From Rhineura floridana (Eukaryota; Chordata; Lepidosauria; Squamata; Rhineuridae): a stretch of DNA of 64,000 nt. The position numbers were made by a program, and so were the translations under genes. The stretch is taken from positions 134,304,738-134,368,737 of the forward strand of contig NC_084480.1 in the NCBI RefSeq assembly GCF_030035675.1, read 5' to 3'. Positions 63,136 to 64,000 of the stretch are shown in pieces. Below the pieces are notes generated by a model. That model was not told where the DNA came from and ran no database searches. It saw nothing but the letters and a program-made list of their open reading frames with translations. Positions within the stretch are counted from its first letter, which is position 1. Each line of letters begins with the position of its first letter.

Positions 63136-63470
63136 AGGCTGCAATCCAATACATGTCTACTCAGAAGTAAGCTCCATTGGGTTCAATGGGACTTACTCCC
63201 AGGTAAGTGTGTATTGAGAGACAGTGTGGTGTAGTGGTTAAGGTGTTGGACTATGACCTGGGAGACCAGGGTTTGAATCTCCACACAGCGATGAAGCTCA
63301 CTGGGTGACCTTGGGCCAGTCTCTGCCTCTCAGCATCAGAGGAAGGCAATGGTAAACCCCCTCTGAATACCGCTTACCATGAAAACCCTATTCATAGGTT
63401 CGCCATAAGTAGGAATTGACTTGAAGGCAGTCCATTTCCATTTTCAAGTGTGTATTGGATTGTAGTTTAG
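63136..63470. repeat. Short palindromic repeat split by a SINE
   Basis: gctgcaatccaatacatgtc, tactcagaagtaagctccat, tgggacttactcccaggtaa before the SINE and ggattgtag after it. Outer ends pair (gcaatccaatac with gtattggattg). Confidence 0.7.
63217..63445 (+). mobile_element. Sauria-type SINE, full length, with target duplication
   Basis: agacagtgtggtgtagtggt (A-box region), gaccagggtttgaatctcca (B box), ctgggtgaccttgggccagt, aggaaggcaatggtaaaccc, then the Bov-B end ttcgccataagtaggaattg and acttgaaggca. It is flanked by aagtgtgtattg at 63205-63216 and 63446-63457. Confidence 0.92.
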
Positions 63471-64000
63471 TCATAAGCTTTGACTTCAGCTATTGAATCG
63501 TTTACATGTTCAAGGGGTGGGTCAAAGATTTAAATAGTCCCTAATCTCTGCCAGAAACTCCTCTCTTTTATCCCAGGCTAAGTAATAAGAGAGCTTTAAG
63601 TATTTCTTGATTGTTGTTTTTTAAAGTAGTTTTGTGTGTGCTCATTGTAGAAAGATCAGGTGTGTAGGTGTATAAATTCATTTTAAATTTTTGTAGGTTT
63701 GGTTCTGGTAAGTTTACCTCTGACAACCTTATATTCTTTTATTTCTATTTTTTAAAAAAAGTGTGTGTGTGTGTGTTTTAGACCTTCTGGATGGTTCTGA
63801 ATTGCAACTCCCCAGGATCAGAACCATACCTGGAAGTCCTAAGGCTCCCCATACCTGGTGTATTCCATCCATATTTTAATTTTAATTTTTTTGTTTTGTA
63901 CTGAGGTCCCATTTGTTAGCTTCCAGAGGAAACCAAGGCAGCTCACAACAAGAAGTAATGCAGATCCATACAATACATTTAAAGCACATCCAACTCACTA
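63471..64000. other. No gene recognised; (GT)n
   Basis: A (GT)n of about eight units is at 63760-63776. From about 63880 the sequence resembles a reversed LINE tail and continues past the window edge. Confidence 0.35.

Overview
The window reads as 64 kb of a squamate reptile nuclear genome, most likely a lizard. The repeats show this. SINEs carry a Bov-B LINE tail (Sauria SINE type), and one carries a 5S rRNA head joined to that tail. There are true Bov-B, CR1 and L2 LINE 3' ends, (ATT)n and (TC)n(AC)n microsatellites, and many foldback DNA transposons. No bacterial-style operon, CRISPR array or plasmid feature is present.

Only one convincing host gene is seen. It is an intact 731-codon reading frame on the minus strand (52241-54436) for a TOPORS-like RING-finger E3 ligase. 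A 3' splice site lies just before its start codon. A poly(A) signal with a GT-rich downstream element lies about 220 bases after its stop. Compared with TOPORS as I know it, the protein keeps the RING and the conserved TOPORS domain but lacks the long C-terminal tail.

Layout: 0.3-2.1 kb, CR1 LINE (minus). 3.4-5.9 kb, a 2450-bp non-autonomous hAT element with a perfect 8-bp target duplication, carrying a SINE and a Bov-B fragment. 6-24 kb, intergenic sequence with MITEs, SINEs, L2 and Bov-B pieces. 24.9 kb, a 5S-derived SINE. 26-28 kb, AT-rich sequence with few repeats. 28.15-31.70 kb, a 3.55-kb compound foldback element with Harbinger-like ends, inserted inside another MITE. 33.7 and 43.3 kb, two solo LTRs, each with a 5-bp target duplication. 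43.0-45.5 kb, an old hAT element split by an LTR, an L2 and a SINE. 40.7-41.3 and 48.95-49.56 kb, an inverted duplicated block. 49.9-50.4 kb, a MITE inside a MITE. 52.2-54.4 kb, the TOPORS-like gene. 54.6-64 kb, L2 pieces, a 735-bp Harbinger-like MITE, SINEs and a hAT end.

The window is best read as layered insertions. At least nine insertion events can be read from target-site duplications or interrupted hosts, giving a relative order for hAT, Harbinger-like, Tigger-like, LTR, L2 and SINE activity. Three SINE types appear to match the three LINE clades present (Bov-B, CR1, L2), as expected if each borrows its partner's 3' end. Element limits without a visible target duplication are approximate. 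Family names are from recognition of termini and translated motifs, not from a database search.
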